Assembly (NCBI RefSeq): GCF_900105345.1
Contig: NZ_FNSN01000003.1
Location: forward strand, 1-64,000
From: Arthrobacter woluwensis
Lineage (GTDB): Bacteria > Actinomycetota > Actinomycetes > Actinomycetales > Micrococcaceae
Direction of reading: 5' to 3'
Length of the DNA stretch: 64,000 nt
How positions within the stretch are numbered: position 1 is the first letter of the stretch; the number at the start of each line of letters is the position of its first letter. The position numbers and the translations under genes are program-made. Under the pieces are notes generated by a model. The model did no database searches, was not told the DNA's origin, and saw only the letters and a list, made by a program, of their open reading frames with translations. This document shows positions 63,424 to 64,000 of the stretch, piece after piece.

Positions 63424-63774
63424 TCACCCGCCCGCGAGCAGCCCTCTCAGCCGCTGCCGCTTCCCCTGGATCTCCCGCTCCTGTGCGGTCAGCCGCTCGG
63501 CGAGGCCGTCGAGTTCAGCCCGCAGTTCCGGGCACAGCTCCAGCGCGACGCCGTCCCCGCCGTCGCGCAGGCAGTCCAGGTAGCGCCGGATCGTCGCCGT
63601 GCCCACGCCGGCCGCGATCATCGTCCTGATCTGCTGGACGCGCACGACGTCGGACGCCGCGTAGTCGCGATAACCGGCGCGCGTGCGGCCGGGAAACAGG
63701 ACGCCCTGCTCCTCGTAATGGCGCAGCGCCCGCGCACTCACTCCGCTGGCCGCCGCCAGTTCGCCGATCCGCAT
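63424..63774 (-). CDS. MerR-family transcriptional regulator
   Basis: ATG 63774. The 116-residue protein has the MerR winged helix (MRIGELAAASGVSARALRHY then EEQGVLFPGRTRAGYRDY) and the long dimer helix (about 75-110) but only a few residues after it. The short C-terminus and the single Cys (81) do not form a CxxC metal site. Its gene is divergent from an alpha/beta hydrolase with a MerR-type dyad between them, so it probably senses a small molecule or oxidant and controls that gene and itself. Confidence 0.9.
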   Translation of the reverse strand: MRIGELAAASGVSARALRHYEEQGVLFPGRTRAGYRDYAASDVVRVQQIRTMIAAGVGTATIRRYLDCLRDGGDGVALELCPELRAELDGLAERLTAQEREIQGKRQRLRGLLAGG

Positions 63775-63788
63775 CCGGCTCCCTCCCG

Positions 63789-63820
63789 TCTTGACCTTCA
63801 CACGGGCGTGAAGGTTTAGC
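63789..63820 (+). promoter_or_regulatory. MerR-type promoter with dyad in a long spacer
   Basis: TTGACC at 63789-63794 could be the -35 box. The dyad ACCTTCAC...GTGAAGGT (63792-63799, 63806-63813) and TTAGCG at 63814-63819 follow, giving a spacer of 19 bases. This over-long spacer with a central dyad is the hallmark of MerR-activated promoters. The hydrolase start (63828) is so close that the mRNA may be leaderless. Confidence 0.82.
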
Positions 63821-63827
63821 GTCCCTG

Positions 63828-64000
63828 TCATGGCATCTACGACAACGGGCCGAAGGGCTCTGATCTTCCACGGCTACGGCGCCACTCCCGAGGACCACTG
63901 GTTCGGCTGGCTGGCGGAACGACTCGAGGACGACGGCATCCCGGTGACGGTGCCGGCGCTCCCGGACCCTCTGGGCCCGGATCCCGTGGTGTGGGAGGAC
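63828..64000 (+). CDS. Alpha/beta hydrolase (RBBP9/YdeN-like), truncated by window end
   Basis: ATG 63828; the reading frame is open to the last base (57 codons seen). The start TTTGRRALIFHGYGATPEDH contains the oxyanion-loop HGY motif of serine hydrolases, and HWFGWLAERLEDDGIPVTVP fits the small RBBP9/YdeN-type esterases. The nucleophile Ser lies beyond the window. It is divergent from the MerR gene. Confidence 0.78.

Overview
The window comes from a high-GC actinobacterial chromosome. Gene content (urocanate hydratase, histidine ammonia-lyase and formimidoylglutamase, liv and dpp ABC operons, Usp, CopC, NlpC/P60) and protein style suggest a Micrococcales member, probably Micrococcaceae (Arthrobacter-like). 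This is inferred from memory of the families; no search was run.

Layout. 1-11.4 kb is the right end of a siphovirus-type prophage: tape measure, distal tail and minor tail genes, a collagen-like protein, endolysin, holin, and an oppositely oriented TM2-Ltp membrane protein that may exclude superinfecting phage. It abuts three tRNA genes (Phe, Asp, Glu) on the minus strand, so the tRNA-Phe 3' end is a candidate attachment site. The first 4.2 kb carries many frameshifts. Several look like shortened homopolymers, so sequencing error is as likely as decay. 12-22 kb is core-like: a zincin, a CDF transporter (frameshifted near its start), NlpC/P60 hydrolase, universal stress protein, CopC, NCS2 purine permease and an MFS pump. 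22.5-30 kb is a sugar-acid type catabolic locus (Zn alcohol dehydrogenase, FAH-family protein, SDR, MHS-type transporter, IclR regulator, two hydroxyacid dehydrogenases). A palindromic TTGAAC-N3-GTTCRA site occurs at both outward promoters. 30-31.4 kb holds a membrane protein and a YtrA-type GntR regulator behind a nested operator. 31.5-40 kb holds histidine utilisation (hutG, hutH, hutU) interrupted by a CPA2 antiporter and a TetR-controlled SDR/hydrolase fusion. 40-46.6 kb is nucleoside salvage (two nucleoside hydrolases, ribokinase, MFS, LacI regulator with tandem operators).

48.1-50.7 kb is the most unusual part. It is a visibly lower-GC island bracketed by a 50-bp repeat of the 3' end of an SRPBCC gene. 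It encodes a Tat-exported protein with a 12-cysteine C-terminal domain, preceded by a MauE/DoxX-like redox membrane protein: a candidate disulfide-rich secreted peptide (bacteriocin-like) system. A 52-residue two-TM protein lies on the other strand.

50.8-55.9 kb is a complete branched-chain amino acid ABC operon (livKHMGF) with a hairpin after the binding-protein gene. 57.7-63.2 kb is a complete oligopeptide ABC operon. The window ends in a MerR regulator divergent from a truncated alpha/beta hydrolase. At least eleven long intergenic palindromes, several forming families with nested arms, punctuate 21-42 kb.
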